From: Providencia sp. R33
Lineage (GTDB): Bacteria; Pseudomonadota; Gammaproteobacteria; Enterobacterales; Enterobacteriaceae
DNA length: 64,000 bases
Assembly (NCBI RefSeq): GCF_019343475.1
Contig: NZ_CP072453.1
Location: 2,480,001 to 2,544,000 of the forward strand
Direction: 5' to 3'
The notes below the pieces were generated by a model, which worked only from the letters and a program-made list of their open reading frames with translations, made no database searches and was not told the DNA's origin. Of the stretch, positions 18,254 through 27,469 are shown piece by piece (within the stretch, counting starts at the first letter, position 1; the number at the start of each line of letters is the position of its first letter). The position numbers and the translations under genes are program-made.

Positions 18254-19360
18254 ATGTTTTATCGTCTATACACCTTAATTATGAAAGAGTTACAGTCATT
18301 ATTACAAGAGCCACAAACTCGAATTATTTTGATTATGCCAGTTATTTTCCAAATGATTTTGTTCCCACTTGCCGCCACATTAGAAGTCACAAATAGCACC
18401 ATTGCAATTTTTGACCAAGATGGCGGTAAACACTCCGTTGAACTTACTCAACGGTTAGCCAAAGCCAGTGCATTTTCCCACGTGTTGATCGTCAAAAGCG
18501 AACATGAAGTACGGGACACACTCGATAACCGCAAAGCGCTGTTAGCCGTGCGTTTTAGCCAAAACTTTAGCGCAAACATCGACTCACATACCCCTGCAAA
18601 CATGTTGTTGTTACTCGATGGGCGTAATTCAAACAGTTCGCAAATTGCAGCGAATTATGTCGAACAGATTGTGATGCAATATCAGCAAGAGTTAACACAA
18701 AACCAAATCAAACCCAATAATAGTGAGTTAGTTATTCGTAACTGGTATAACCCAAACTTAGATTATAAGTGGTTTATTGTGCCCTCTTTAGTGGCGCTCA
18801 TAACAACAATTGGCGTACTGATTGTGACCTCTCTTTCCATTGCTCGTGAAAGGGAACAAGGAACGCTGGATCAGCTACTGGTTTCCCCATTAACAACATG
18901 GCAAATTTTTATTGGTAAAGCAGTGCCTGCGTTAATTGTGGCGACAGCCCAAGCAAGCCTTGTGTTGGTTATCGGGATTTTTTGTTACCAGATCCCATTT
19001 GCAGGTTCACTACTACTGTTCTATGCCACGATGCTATTTTATGGTTTGTCATTAGTGGGGTTTGGCTTATTAATTTCAGCCCTTTGCTCGACGCAACAAC
19101 AAGCTTTCATTGGGGTGTTTGTGTTTATGATGCCAGCTGTACTGCTATCTGGTTATATCTCCCCAGTCGAGAATATGCCTGTTTGGCTACAAGATATCAC
19201 TTGGGTTAACCCTATTCGTCACTTCACTGAAATCACTAAACAAATCTACCTAAAAGACGCTGATTTTTCAGTGGTTTTTCAAAGTTTATGGCCATTGTTA
19301 ATTATTGCTATCATCACCAGTTCTGCAGCTTATTATCTCTTTAGGAAGAAAATTGCCTGA
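18254..19360 (+). CDS. ybhR: ABC-2 type permease YbhR
   Basis: The 368-residue permease is a paralogue of YbhS with the same topology. SIAREREQGTLDQLLVSPLTTWQIFIGKAVPALIVAT and FIGVFVFMMPAVLLSGYISPVENMP match E. coli YbhR closely. The frame is open from 18242, but the ATG at 18254 has a GAGGTG site five bases away and gives the family start MFYRLYTLIMKELQSLL. It is the last gene of the cecR-ybhGFSR operon. Confidence 0.94.
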   Translation: MFYRLYTLIMKELQSLLQEPQTRIILIMPVIFQMILFPLAATLEVTNSTIAIFDQDGGKHSVELTQRLAKASAFSHVLIVKSEHEVRDTLDNRKALLAVRFSQNFSANIDSHTPANMLLLLDGRNSNSSQIAANYVEQIVMQYQQELTQNQIKPNNSELVIRNWYNPNLDYKWFIVPSLVALITTIGVLIVTSLSIAREREQGTLDQLLVSPLTTWQIFIGKAVPALIVATAQASLVLVIGIFCYQIPFAGSLLLFYATMLFYGLSLVGFGLLISALCSTQQQAFIGVFVFMMPAVLLSGYISPVENMPVWLQDITWVNPIRHFTEITKQIYLKDADFSVVFQSLWPLLIIAIITSSAAYYLFRKKIA

Positions 19361-19467
19361 TACGATTATTGATATGAATAGATTTGGCACTGTGAAATAC
19401 TTAACTAACTTCTTAATTAGCCTTCAAATAATAAGTAAATTATATTTTTTGGTATGATTACCATGAA

Positions 19468-19499
19468 AAAACCCTTGCTACCGAAGTAACAAGGGTTTT
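19468..19499. terminator. Terminator between ybhR and ybhL
   Basis: AAAACCCTTG (to 19477) pairs with CAAGGGTTTT (19490-19499) around a 12-base loop. A and T flanks make it usable on both strands between these convergent genes. Confidence 0.85.
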
Positions 19500-19546
19500 G
19501 AATTTTACTGACCAAAGCATTCTACTATAGAATACTTGACTCCCGA

Positions 19547-20254
19547 TTAGCGACGATCACCAAAGATGCGCAGTAACATCAGGAACAGGTTGATGAAGTC
19601 TAAGTACAGAGACAACGCACCCATAATGGAGTATTTACGCATTGTTTCTCTATCATCTTCATTAATTTGCGCACCCATTTCTTTCAGTTTTTGAGTGTCA
19701 TAAGCCGTCAGCGCAGCAAACAATAACACGCCACCGTAAGTGATTACCCAGTACATCATTGAGCTTTGCAGCCAGATGTTAACTAAGGAAGCCACAACGA
19801 TACCAATCAGTGCCATAAACAGGAAGTTACCCATTCCTGTTAAGCTGCGCTTAGTGGTGTAGCCGTAGAAGCTCAATGCACCAAACATGACCGCAGTGAT
19901 AACAAAAGTACCTGCAACAGATTCACCAGTATACGCGGCAAGGATGACAGAAATGGTCAAGCCTGTTAGCAATGAATAGAGCATAAACATGCCCGTCGCC
20001 ATCATTCCGCTAATTCGTTGCAGTAAGAATGAAATTCCCATTACCAAACCCAGTTCAGCAATGATCATTCCGAAGAATAAAATTTTATTAGTTGCAATGG
20101 TGTAATACAAACCACTACTGACTGAATACCAAGCTACAAATGCTGTCAACAGTAGGCCGACTGTCATCCAGCCGTAGACCTGTGACATAAATGCCTGAAC
20201 GCCAGTTTCGGCCCTCTGGACAAGAGAATCATTACGCTGATCAAACTGACCCAT
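19547..20254 (-). CDS. ybhL: BAX inhibitor-1 family membrane protein YbhL
   Basis: The 235-residue protein has seven hydrophobic helices and the family signatures QVYGWMTVGLLLTAFVAWYSV, FGALSFYGYTTKRSLTGMGNFLFMALIGIVVASLVN and the C-terminal ALSLYLDFINLFLMLLRIFG. Bacterial members (YbhL, YccA-like) are inner-membrane proteins; related family members act as pH-sensitive calcium leak channels. The upstream open frame to 20323 is rejected because ATG 20254 gives the family N-terminus MGQFDQRNDSLVQRAE. It lies next to moaE as in E. coli. Confidence 0.92.
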   Translation of the reverse strand: MGQFDQRNDSLVQRAETGVQAFMSQVYGWMTVGLLLTAFVAWYSVSSGLYYTIATNKILFFGMIIAELGLVMGISFLLQRISGMMATGMFMLYSLLTGLTISVILAAYTGESVAGTFVITAVMFGALSFYGYTTKRSLTGMGNFLFMALIGIVVASLVNIWLQSSMMYWVITYGGVLLFAALTAYDTQKLKEMGAQINEDDRETMRKYSIMGALSLYLDFINLFLMLLRIFGDRR

Positions 20255-20388
20255 GATGGTTACCCTTCTGCTAAAATAAAAATCGACACAGTAAAAATAC
20301 TGTAATCGGAGAAAATTAACCAAAGTCTAACACATTATTATGACATTACCATTCGGCAAATTCGTATTTTTCGGAGGAAAAAGTGCGA

Positions 20389-20841
20389 TTACCAGCGGCT
20401 TGCAGATGCTTCGTCGCTATCTTTCGCTTCAACCCAGCGTTCGTTATCTGGCAATGTCTCTTTTTTCCAAAACGGCGCTTTAGTCTTTAAGTAATCCATA
20501 ATAAATTCAGCGGCTTGAAATGCTGCATTACGGTGTGCACTCGTCACCCCAACAAACACGATTTCTTCCCCTGCCTGCAAAGTACCAATGCGATGAATCA
20601 CACTCACACGCTGTAAAGGCCAACGTTCTCTTGCCTCTATCACAATGTTTGCTAAGGCTTTTTCTGTCATTCCTGGATAATGCTCAAGGGTTAAGGCTGC
20701 AACGCTATCACCAAGGTTGTGATTGCGCACTTTGCCTGTAAAAGTGACGACGGCGCCATCACTATCACACTTCGCAAGCCACTGATATTGTTCACCAACA
20801 CTGAAATTGTGTGTTTGGACAGCAATATGGGTATTTTCCAT
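20389..20841 (-). CDS. moaE: Molybdopterin synthase catalytic subunit MoaE
   Basis: The 150-residue protein has the conserved DGAVVTFTGKVRNHNLGDSVAALTLEHYPGMTEKAL, VIHRIG and the catalytic-lysine segment MDYLKTKAPFWKKE. With MoaD it forms the heterotetramer that puts two dithiolene sulfurs into cyclic pyranopterin monophosphate. It starts two bases after the moaD stop and is the last gene of the moaACDE operon. Confidence 0.96.
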   Translation of the reverse strand: MENTHIAVQTHNFSVGEQYQWLAKCDSDGAVVTFTGKVRNHNLGDSVAALTLEHYPGMTEKALANIVIEARERWPLQRVSVIHRIGTLQAGEEIVFVGVTSAHRNAAFQAAEFIMDYLKTKAPFWKKETLPDNERWVEAKDSDEASASRW

Positions 20842-20843
20842 GG

Positions 20844-21089
20844 TTATCCCCCTGTCACCGGTGGGAAAAAGGCCACTTCATCCCCTTCCACCAGAGGATG
20901 TTCAAGAGAAACAAATGATTGATTAACTGCTGCCAGCAATTTACCGTTTTCCAACGCCAGCGCCCAGCGGTCACCTTTTTGTGACAGTGCAAGGCGTAGA
21001 GACTCAACCGTTTGATATTTTTCAGTTATTTCGAGTTTATCTGTTCCCACTAATTCGCGAACTTGCGCAAAGAATAATACTGTAATCAT
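20844..21089 (-). CDS. moaD: Molybdopterin synthase sulfur-carrier subunit MoaD
   Basis: The 81-residue ubiquitin-like protein ends in PPVTGG; the terminal Gly-Gly is adenylated by MoeB and becomes the thiocarboxylate. Two tandem ATGs exist at 21092 and 21089. The AAGGTGG site fits 21089 better, and that start matches the family (MITVLFFAQVRELVG). Either start overlaps the moaC stop, indicating coupled translation. Confidence 0.95.
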   Translation of the reverse strand: MITVLFFAQVRELVGTDKLEITEKYQTVESLRLALSQKGDRWALALENGKLLAAVNQSFVSLEHPLVEGDEVAFFPPVTGG

Positions 21090-21565
21090 CATTCCACCTT
21101 AAAATGTCCAGATTTGCCGCCTGTTTTTTCTAACAAACGAACAGGGCCGATGACCATGTCTTTTTGTACCGCTTTGCACATGTCATAGATGGTCAATGCC
21201 GCTACCGAGGCCGCCGTTAATGCTTCCATCTCCACCCCTGTTTTACCTGTTAGGCGGCAACATGTTTCAATGCGAACACGGTTATGTGCTTGTTCTGCTT
21301 CAAGGGTGACTTCCACTTTAGTTAACAACAGTGGATGGCATAATGGAATTAACTGCCATGTATTTTTAGCGGCTTGGATGCCTGCAATACGTGCCGTCGC
21401 AAACACATCCCCTTTATGGTGGCTGCCATCAACAATCATGGCTAAGGTTTCGGGGGTCATGGTGACATAAGCTTCTGCACGAGCTTCACGGACAGTTTCA
21501 GCTTTGGCCGAAACATCAACCATATGCGCCTCGCCCGACGCATTGAGGTGAGTCAGTTGGGACAT
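21089..21565 (-). CDS. moaC: Cyclic pyranopterin monophosphate synthase MoaC
   Basis: The 158-residue protein has the MoaC signatures MVDVSAKAETVREARAEAYV, GIQAAKNTWQLIPLCHPLLL and GVEMEALTAASVAALTIYDMCKA, with the catalytic lysine in QKDMVIG. It converts the MoaA product (3',8-cyclo-GTP) to cyclic pyranopterin monophosphate. It follows moaA directly; the moaB gene that E. coli has here is absent. Confidence 0.96.
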   Translation of the reverse strand: MSQLTHLNASGEAHMVDVSAKAETVREARAEAYVTMTPETLAMIVDGSHHKGDVFATARIAGIQAAKNTWQLIPLCHPLLLTKVEVTLEAEQAHNRVRIETCCRLTGKTGVEMEALTAASVAALTIYDMCKAVQKDMVIGPVRLLEKTGGKSGHFKVE

Positions 21566-21592
21566 ATTTTCTCCTGAAAATCTGAAAAAGAG

Positions 21593-22573
21593 TTAACCGC
21601 CAATAACGGATAAATTAGGAGTAATGCCGCTATCGCCCAGATGTAGAAAGTGCGTTTCGCGCTTGTGATGCAAACCACGCTGTATCCGTGCTTTTAGCGC
21701 TTCGTTTTGGTTATCATCCCCTAACAAATCACGTAGAGGGATGCCATTTTCACCAAACAGACACAAATGGAGATTACCTAAAGAAGATACACGAAGGCGA
21801 TTGCAGCTTTGGCAAAAGTCTTTTTCATACGGCATGATAAGGCCGATTTCACCTTGGTAATCCGGGTGACTAAAGACTTGAGCAGGACCATCATTGCGTG
21901 ACCGAGGAAGTCGATACCAACCTTCTTCAATTAAACGATCGCGAATGGTTTCGCCAGAAACATGAAAACGCTGGAAAACATCACTGCCATCCCCAGTTTC
22001 CATTAATTCAATAAAACGCAGTTGAATTGGGCGGTGCTTAATCCAATTTAGGAATGACTTCAGCCCGATATCATTGACATTTTTCATCAGCACAGCGTTG
22101 ACTTTTACTTTTTCAAAGCCAGCTTCAAACGCAGCATCAATCCCTTTCATCACTTGGAAAAATTTGTCTTGCCCAGTGATTGCCGCAAACTGACGTGGGT
22201 CTAAGCTGTCCACACTGACGTTAATCGCATTTAGACCTGCATCTTTCCATGCTTGAACGTCTCTCGCCATGCGATAGCCATTGGTGGTTACTGCAATTTT
22301 TTTAATCGCTGCATTTTCATGAATTGCGGCAATGATTTCACTGAAATCTTTGCGCATGGTAGGCTCACCACCTGTGATACGCACTTTTTCTGTGCCTAAT
22401 TCAGCAAATGCGCTGCTGACACGACGAATTTCATCCAGTGTGAGGAATTCATGGCGGCCACTTGGCTGATAACCATTAGGTAAGCAGTATGTGCAACGAA
22501 AGTTGCAAACATCTGTTATAGAAAGCCGAAGATAGTAAAATTTTCGGTCAAATTGATCGACGAGTTGCTGCAT
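21593..22573 (-). CDS. moaA: GTP 3',8-cyclase MoaA (radical SAM)
   Basis: The 326-residue radical SAM enzyme has the N-terminal cluster motif CNFRCTYC, a second 4Fe-4S site in the C-terminal half (CQSCNRLRVSSLGNLHLC), and a C-terminal Gly-Gly (VIGG). It performs the first step of molybdenum cofactor synthesis. The frame is open to 22621, but the ATG at 22573 with an AAAGGTG site gives the family N-terminus MQQLVDQFDRKFYYLRLSITD. It is preceded by a structured leader. Confidence 0.96.
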   Translation of the reverse strand: MQQLVDQFDRKFYYLRLSITDVCNFRCTYCLPNGYQPSGRHEFLTLDEIRRVSSAFAELGTEKVRITGGEPTMRKDFSEIIAAIHENAAIKKIAVTTNGYRMARDVQAWKDAGLNAINVSVDSLDPRQFAAITGQDKFFQVMKGIDAAFEAGFEKVKVNAVLMKNVNDIGLKSFLNWIKHRPIQLRFIELMETGDGSDVFQRFHVSGETIRDRLIEEGWYRLPRSRNDGPAQVFSHPDYQGEIGLIMPYEKDFCQSCNRLRVSSLGNLHLCLFGENGIPLRDLLGDDNQNEALKARIQRGLHHKRETHFLHLGDSGITPNLSVIGG

Positions 22574-22579
22574 AATCAC

Positions 22580-22700
22580 ACCTTTCCAAATACGGGAGAT
22601 GCAGACATTTCTATCTCGCACCCTGGTGGCTCTAAGGCCACGGCCAGAGCATCATATTTGTGGAAACAAACTTAGACGCAAAGGCTAGGAGTTTTATTTG
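22580..22700 (-). ncRNA. Structured 5' leader of moaA, candidate Moco RNA motif
   Basis: On the minus strand the leader forms a strong hairpin at 22649-22621: CTCTGG pairs with CCAGGG (one G-U pair possible only on this strand) and GTGGC pairs with GCCAC around CTTAGA. Close to the start codon come CTCCCG and GGAAAGGTG. Moco-sensing RNAs are known upstream of moaA in enterobacteria. Position and structure fit, but I could not align it to the full consensus. Confidence 0.45.
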
Positions 22701-22964
22701 GAACAAAGCCGCTAATTTAATAACGAAAACAAGCCACTTTGTTCACTTAATTTCTGTAAGGATTCTAGCGTATAGAATATGAAAAAGCGAATCAGAATTC
22801 GGTATATAATATAACATACAACGACTTACAGAACATCAACGGTAATCTCCGAAGCTCTTATTATCATAGACAATTTTCTTAAAAATAGCCTAGTCACAGA
22901 TACAATTTCACTTTAAATGATTAACATCTCTTATTATTTAATTAAACATTTCTTGATATAGATC

Positions 22965-22988
22965 TAAAATGGGGAGCAAGCTCCCCAT
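22965..22988 (-). terminator. Terminator of the haem-receptor gene
   Basis: The perfect 8-bp stem ATGGGGAG/CTCCCCAT has a four-base loop and is followed on the minus strand by TTTTA. Confidence 0.7.
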
Positions 22989-23092
22989 CCCATTGTTTCC
23001 GTTATAAATATTATTACTGGACGCTTCGTATTTTTCGCTAAGCATTATACCAATCAAAAGCGAAAGCCTATGCTCCAACTAATTGGGCGTAT

Positions 23093-25762
23093 TTAGAAGC
23101 GGTACTCAACCCCACCAGATATCGTCCTTCCACGTCCTAGCGTGTTCACCAAACTTTCTCCGTAGCTCACCACATAGGCCCGATTGGTTAAATTCTCCAC
23201 ATTCCCGCGGATAATTAAATTATCAGTAATTGAATAACTTGCGTATAAATCCACAAGGGTATACTTCGGCCAATCCGCTAAATATGGGTAATTTGATTGT
23301 GCGGAATAGTCTTGGAAGCCGGGGGTAAAACGGATAACCATTCCACCATCCAATTTTCTATCAAAGGCACGTCCACCAAGTGTGAATGACCCTCTGTCAC
23401 CGGGTAGGTTTGCTGCGCTACCAAAGATGGAGCCGCTATCACAGTTCACATAATTGTTTGCTTGCTCATCAGATTCTGCGTACCAATTACCAGGCCCCAC
23501 ACCTTCAGGGAATTTCAAGACGCCGCCTAACCACGCACGGTTAGCACAGAATTTATTTTTACCAATCATATGGGTGAACGTTAAATCGGCATACACAAAC
23601 CCTGCATCATAGTTGAGTTGGTATTCAAACCCTCTAAAACGCGTCGTATTTAAATTATTGCTGTATGCAGCATTCCCAATACTTGGGTTAACCAATCCTG
23701 GCTTAGTTCGGTTAATAGCAAGGTTAATATAGTTATCAACTCGCGTGTCAAAATAAGCCACTTTAGCCAATAAACGGTCCTCTTCGAGCACCAGTTGCGG
23801 GTAATTCAGGTTCATCCCGACTTCCCACGCATTCGAACGTTCTGCTTTCAAAAATGGGTTAGGATACTGTGTTGAGGAACTGTGAGCACTGCCCGTGGTG
23901 AGTGTTTCAGTGATCGCAGGCGGACGCCACGAACGACCATAGCTGGTAAAGAACTCCATCCACTCAACGCCGGGACGGATCGCCAGTCGAGCGTTGGGTG
24001 AAAACGCCCCTTCTGATTTATCAACATTCCAATACTCTGTGTGCATCGTGCTAGGGCAATCACGTAAGCGCTTGCCTGTGCACGGGTTTTCTTTGGTATA
24101 GGGGAAAATGGGATAACGCATACTGGTTTGCCCTTTAAGGGTGTAGTAGTCGTAACGCACTCCCCCTTCGACGGTCAACCAATCATCATATTCGTAAGTT
24201 AAATTAGTAAACAGAGAACTCAACGTACGTTTTCCATCCGGTGTCACACCCGACGCGGCTTCGCGTGTTGAAGCACTACTGGCTTTATCTTGGAAAGTTT
24301 CAAAACCATAATGCGCTTTTACTACATTATTATGATTAAATTCAATTTCTGAATGATTTTCGAGTTGTAACCCAAGTGTTTTAACCCGAGTATCCATCTG
24401 ATAGCCATTATTAAAAACGGGGCTTGTTGAATAAGTTTCCGTGTCGTCCTTCGTATCGACAAAATACACTTTTCCTTTGAATTCAGTGCTCCATGGGCTG
24501 TCACTAAATTGCGTATAATCAAGGGAGTAATTTTGGGTTGTCACATCACTAAACCCACTACTTTTCCACCCAAGCTTGTACGGCCATGTTTGCGTCAAAT
24601 TGGTCAACGTTCCTGCATTAGGCGTTGCCACTTTGGTTTCTAAATAGTTGAATTGTACACGCTGTGACTCACTGAGATTCCAGCCTGCTTTCGCTAGATA
24701 GGACGTCATTTGGTAATTGCTATCGTTAATTCGGCTATGTTTTAAATCACGTACTAATTCGTCATAATGCCCCGTTCCATTGTTAACACGGATGTCACCA
24801 ATACTGCCGTGCGTCCCTGGTTTATAGTCGCCTAAACGGCGTTCACTGGCGGCAAACAGTAAGTCCCCTTTTTCATTTCCTAAGGCAAATGCACTACTGC
24901 CGATAAAATGGGTATTGTTTGTCCCTGTGCTTGCGTGTAATTTTCCAGCAAATGTTTTATCTTTCGATAAAAAATCAGACGCATTTACCGTATTAAATGT
25001 GGCAACACCGCCAAGCGTTCCCCCACTCCCCATCCCACTACTATTCCCTTTTTGAATTTCAACGCCAGAAAGTAGCTCAGAATCAATATACATTGAACCA
25101 TTACGCTGCCCATGGCCGCTTTTTTGGAAGTTTTGCCGCATCCCATCAATATTCATATTCACGCGCCCATAATCTTGGATCCCACGAATATTCACTGATA
25201 ACGATGGGTCTTGCTGGCTGACACTGGAATACACGCCCGTCGTGAGTTCCAATACGTCAGCAATATGCTTCGGTGGTCTGTCTTCAATTTGTTTTTTACT
25301 GATCACGCTCACCGATGAGGGGCTACTGTAAACCCAGTCCCCTTGCTGAATTTGGCTTGCCGTCACCGTAATATTATCTAGCTTAACGACTTTTTCATTG
25401 GCGGGGGTATTGGCTACCCGATAAATAGAAATGCGATTATTGTGTATTTGGTACTGAACTGGATTTGCACCAACAAGCTTTTGTAACCCGTCTTGCAAGG
25501 TTAACTGCCCTTTGATGCCTTGGCTTTTTAAGCCATTCATTTCTTGGCTGTTAATAATAATTTCAACTTTTGCCTGTTGGGCAAATTGTAACAACGCGTT
25601 CTCAAGTGAGCCTGCCCCAATCGAAAATGAAATTTTCTGTTGTGCGGCAGTTATAGGTTGATTCGCGTGTGCAATGTTAAACAATGAATATGCAGGTAGT
25701 GCCCCTAATACAAGGTAAACACAGAGTGAGGCTTTTTTATATTGAAACTTTTTTTGAGTCAT
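23093..25762 (-). CDS. TonB-dependent haem/haemoprotein receptor of the HasR type with signalling domain
   Basis: The 889-residue outer-membrane receptor has an export signal ending near AHA-NQ (about residue 34), a secretin/TonB short N-terminal domain (about 45-115) that talks to FecR-type anti-sigma factors, a plug (about 140-260, SSVSVISKKQIEDRPP to SGGTLGGVATFNTVNA) and a 22-strand barrel ending in GGVEYRF. WRPPAITETL followed by YPNPFLKAERSNAWEVG resembles the FRAP/NPNL region of haem receptors such as HasR. No hemophore gene (hasA) or haem oxygenase is nearby. It lies downstream of fecI/fecR-like genes with a Fur-like box in the gap. The substrate (haem, haemoglobin or hemophore-bound haem) is inferred. 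Confidence 0.85.
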   Translation of the reverse strand: MTQKKFQYKKASLCVYLVLGALPAYSLFNIAHANQPITAAQQKISFSIGAGSLENALLQFAQQAKVEIIINSQEMNGLKSQGIKGQLTLQDGLQKLVGANPVQYQIHNNRISIYRVANTPANEKVVKLDNITVTASQIQQGDWVYSSPSSVSVISKKQIEDRPPKHIADVLELTTGVYSSVSQQDPSLSVNIRGIQDYGRVNMNIDGMRQNFQKSGHGQRNGSMYIDSELLSGVEIQKGNSSGMGSGGTLGGVATFNTVNASDFLSKDKTFAGKLHASTGTNNTHFIGSSAFALGNEKGDLLFAASERRLGDYKPGTHGSIGDIRVNNGTGHYDELVRDLKHSRINDSNYQMTSYLAKAGWNLSESQRVQFNYLETKVATPNAGTLTNLTQTWPYKLGWKSSGFSDVTTQNYSLDYTQFSDSPWSTEFKGKVYFVDTKDDTETYSTSPVFNNGYQMDTRVKTLGLQLENHSEIEFNHNNVVKAHYGFETFQDKASSASTREAASGVTPDGKRTLSSLFTNLTYEYDDWLTVEGGVRYDYYTLKGQTSMRYPIFPYTKENPCTGKRLRDCPSTMHTEYWNVDKSEGAFSPNARLAIRPGVEWMEFFTSYGRSWRPPAITETLTTGSAHSSSTQYPNPFLKAERSNAWEVGMNLNYPQLVLEEDRLLAKVAYFDTRVDNYINLAINRTKPGLVNPSIGNAAYSNNLNTTRFRGFEYQLNYDAGFVYADLTFTHMIGKNKFCANRAWLGGVLKFPEGVGPGNWYAESDEQANNYVNCDSGSIFGSAANLPGDRGSFTLGGRAFDRKLDGGMVIRFTPGFQDYSAQSNYPYLADWPKYTLVDLYASYSITDNLIIRGNVENLTNRAYVVSYGESLVNTLGRGRTISGGVEYRF

Positions 25763-25778
25763 TTCCCATCCCTAAAAT

Positions 25779-25797
25779 GATAATGGTAATAAAAATC
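25779..25797 (-). promoter_or_regulatory. Candidate Fur box upstream of the receptor gene
   Basis: The 19-mer agrees at 15 of 19 positions with GATAATGATAATCATTATC read on the plus strand. It lies 17 bp upstream of the receptor ATG, so iron repression of the receptor is likely. Confidence 0.6.
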
Positions 25798-25883
25798 ATA
25801 ATCACTTAGATTAAGACGCAAAAATGCAAGAAACCCGTAAAAATAGTTTAAATAATTGTGAAAAATAATAATGTTTTTATCTA

Positions 25884-26810
25884 TCAGTAGATTAGTGTGA
25901 AGAATGGCACTTCATAAATCGTGAGCCCTTTTGATGACGCAAGGTGTTTAAGTCCGCTTTCGAGTGTATTAATTTGTAATACGCCGCTTAGTTTCTCCTC
26001 ACTATCACTAGCTAAAACAATAAGTTGCTTTTTATGGTAACGGTTAATTTCAGCGGTGATCTCAGAAAGCGTTTGCTGTTGAAAAGTAATCTGGCCTTCA
26101 CGCCATCCTTCTGAATTCTGTTTGGTGAATGGCGTTGTAGGTAAAATCTGCTGCTGGTATTGCGTAAAGTTACCCGCTTTTACCACCATTTCTTGGCCTG
26201 ATAATACTGATATTTTAACGCTGTGCTGATAGACACTCACATCAACATTATCCCTTTCAGTATCAATCGCAAACTCGGTTCCCAGTGCTTGAGTTACACC
26301 ATTTTTCGCCTTAACTTGAAAGGGACGCAATTCACTGCCAGTGATAGGCGCTACAGAGAAATAGGCGCGCCCTTGGATCAAATTGACTTGCCGATATTGC
26401 CCGTCAAAAGCCAACTGCAATTGCGCTCCACTATCAAGGTCGACTTTGCTACCATCAGGCAATGTAATGTGTCGAATCTCACCAATTTTGGCTTGGTAAT
26501 CAATCTGTTCTTGATTTTCACTCCACCAAAGTAGCATCGCCAAGCCACACACTAATACGCTAGCTGCAATGGTTGTTTTCAAATAACTATTTGCCACTTT
26601 AATCGGTTTTATTCTTTTTTTAGACTGTTGATGACAGGAAGTTAATGCCCAGATTTGCCTTGCGCGGTAATAAGCATTTGCATGCTCTGTTGATGCATTC
26701 ACCCAGTGCTGGAACTCGCTATTTTCTTGCGCGCTTAGTTCTCTTTGTGTGGTTTTGACGACCCACATTGCTGCGGTATTTTCGATTTCAGATGGAGATA
26801 TTGGTTTCAT
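25884..26810 (-). CDS. FecR-family anti-sigma factor
   Basis: The 308-residue protein has a cytoplasmic N-terminal domain (MWVVKTTQRELSAQENSEFQHWVNAS, residues about 15-40, with the conserved Trp residues), one transmembrane helix at about 80-97, a periplasmic FecR domain (ITLPDGSKVDLDSGAQLQL) and a C-terminal domain that would contact the receptor's signalling domain. It relays receptor occupancy to the sigma factor. ATG 26810 has an AAGGA site six bases away and starts just after the sigma-factor stop; the upstream ATG at 26825 is less likely. Confidence 0.9.
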   Translation of the reverse strand: MKPISPSEIENTAAMWVVKTTQRELSAQENSEFQHWVNASTEHANAYYRARQIWALTSCHQQSKKRIKPIKVANSYLKTTIAASVLVCGLAMLLWWSENQEQIDYQAKIGEIRHITLPDGSKVDLDSGAQLQLAFDGQYRQVNLIQGRAYFSVAPITGSELRPFQVKAKNGVTQALGTEFAIDTERDNVDVSVYQHSVKISVLSGQEMVVKAGNFTQYQQQILPTTPFTKQNSEGWREGQITFQQQTLSEITAEINRYHKKQLIVLASDSEEKLSGVLQINTLESGLKHLASSKGLTIYEVPFFTLIY

Positions 26811-26812
26811 GA

Positions 26813-27310
26813 TTAATCCTTCCATTGATGAATCAGAACAGCCAATGCATTGGCTAAATGCTTTTCAACGGTACTGAGCGAAATATCCAATAATTGAGCC
26901 ACTTCGGTTTGCGTCAATCCCTCTTCTCTGTGCAAACGAAAAATAGTCTGTGTTCTCTCAGGCAATGTTTGAATAATGGTTTGTATTTGGCTCAGTTGCT
27001 GCTCTCTGATTGCCGTTGCTTCAAGGCTTTTTGCTTGTGCTGGTATTTCTTGCCACTGCTCATCACTGATGGCCATTGAAGGGCGTGCTTTTTGCTCCCT
27101 AAAATGATCAATCATCAGGTTTTTCGCAACGCGATAAAGATAAGCATCAAAATCTTGGATCGTCGAGTGCTTCATCAACTCAGCCATTCGCACAAAACTT
27201 TCCTGCACAATATCCATACTTAAACTATGGTCTTTAAGGTACATGTTGAGGTAGCGACATAATGAGGAAGAATGGCGTGCAAACAAGCGTTGCAACTCAG
27301 AATCAGACAT
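26813..27310 (-). CDS. FecI-like ECF RNA polymerase sigma factor
   Basis: The 165-residue protein has sigma region 2 (SLCRYLNMYLKDHSLSMDIVQESFVRMAELM ... DAYLYRVAKNLMIDHFREQKAR) and region 4 (LPERTQTIFRLHREEGLTQTEVAQLLDISLSTVEKHL). It follows the FecI/HasI iron-starvation group. It is expected to transcribe the receptor gene when FecR signals. The frame starts at a GTG (27325), but ATG 27310 (MSDSELQRLF) is the more probable start; the ribosome site is weak for both. Confidence 0.9.
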   Translation of the reverse strand: MSDSELQRLFARHSSSLCRYLNMYLKDHSLSMDIVQESFVRMAELMKHSTIQDFDAYLYRVAKNLMIDHFREQKARPSMAISDEQWQEIPAQAKSLEATAIREQQLSQIQTIIQTLPERTQTIFRLHREEGLTQTEVAQLLDISLSTVEKHLANALAVLIHQWKD

Positions 27311-27326
27311 ATTGAGCCATAACACA

Positions 27327-27349
27327 AATAATGAAAATGAGAATTATTT
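27327..27349 (-). promoter_or_regulatory. Candidate Fur box in the fecI-like promoter
   Basis: Three consecutive hexamers AATAAT, GAAAAT and GAGAAT each match the Fur unit GATAAT at five of six positions. On the minus strand a TATAGT-type -10 element lies immediately upstream (around 27352-27358), so bound Fur would cover the transcription start. Confidence 0.6.
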
Positions 27350-27438
27350 ACACTATATAGGGAAATGTGCAAAATGGAAACATTCAGGTATTTTTTTGTG
27401 AACAGATTAAGGTAAATCTGGAATATTGCCTTTTATTG

Positions 27439-27469
27439 TTTTTTATCACAGTAACTCAGCGGGCAATGA
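27439..27469 (+). repeat. 31-bp direct repeat, left copy
   Basis: It contains the core TCACAGTAACTCAGCGG and is identical to 28631-28661 except for one base (30 of 31). Together the two copies bracket the small secreted-protein genes. Confidence 0.85.

Larger units (their letters stand above)
22574..23092. other. moaA upstream region and left edge of the haem-receptor insertion
   Basis: This 519-bp gene-free stretch contains the moaA leader (22580-22700), a presumed moaA promoter further right that I could not define, an AT-rich segment without features at about 22740-22960, and the receptor-gene terminator at 22965-22988. Confidence 0.5.
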
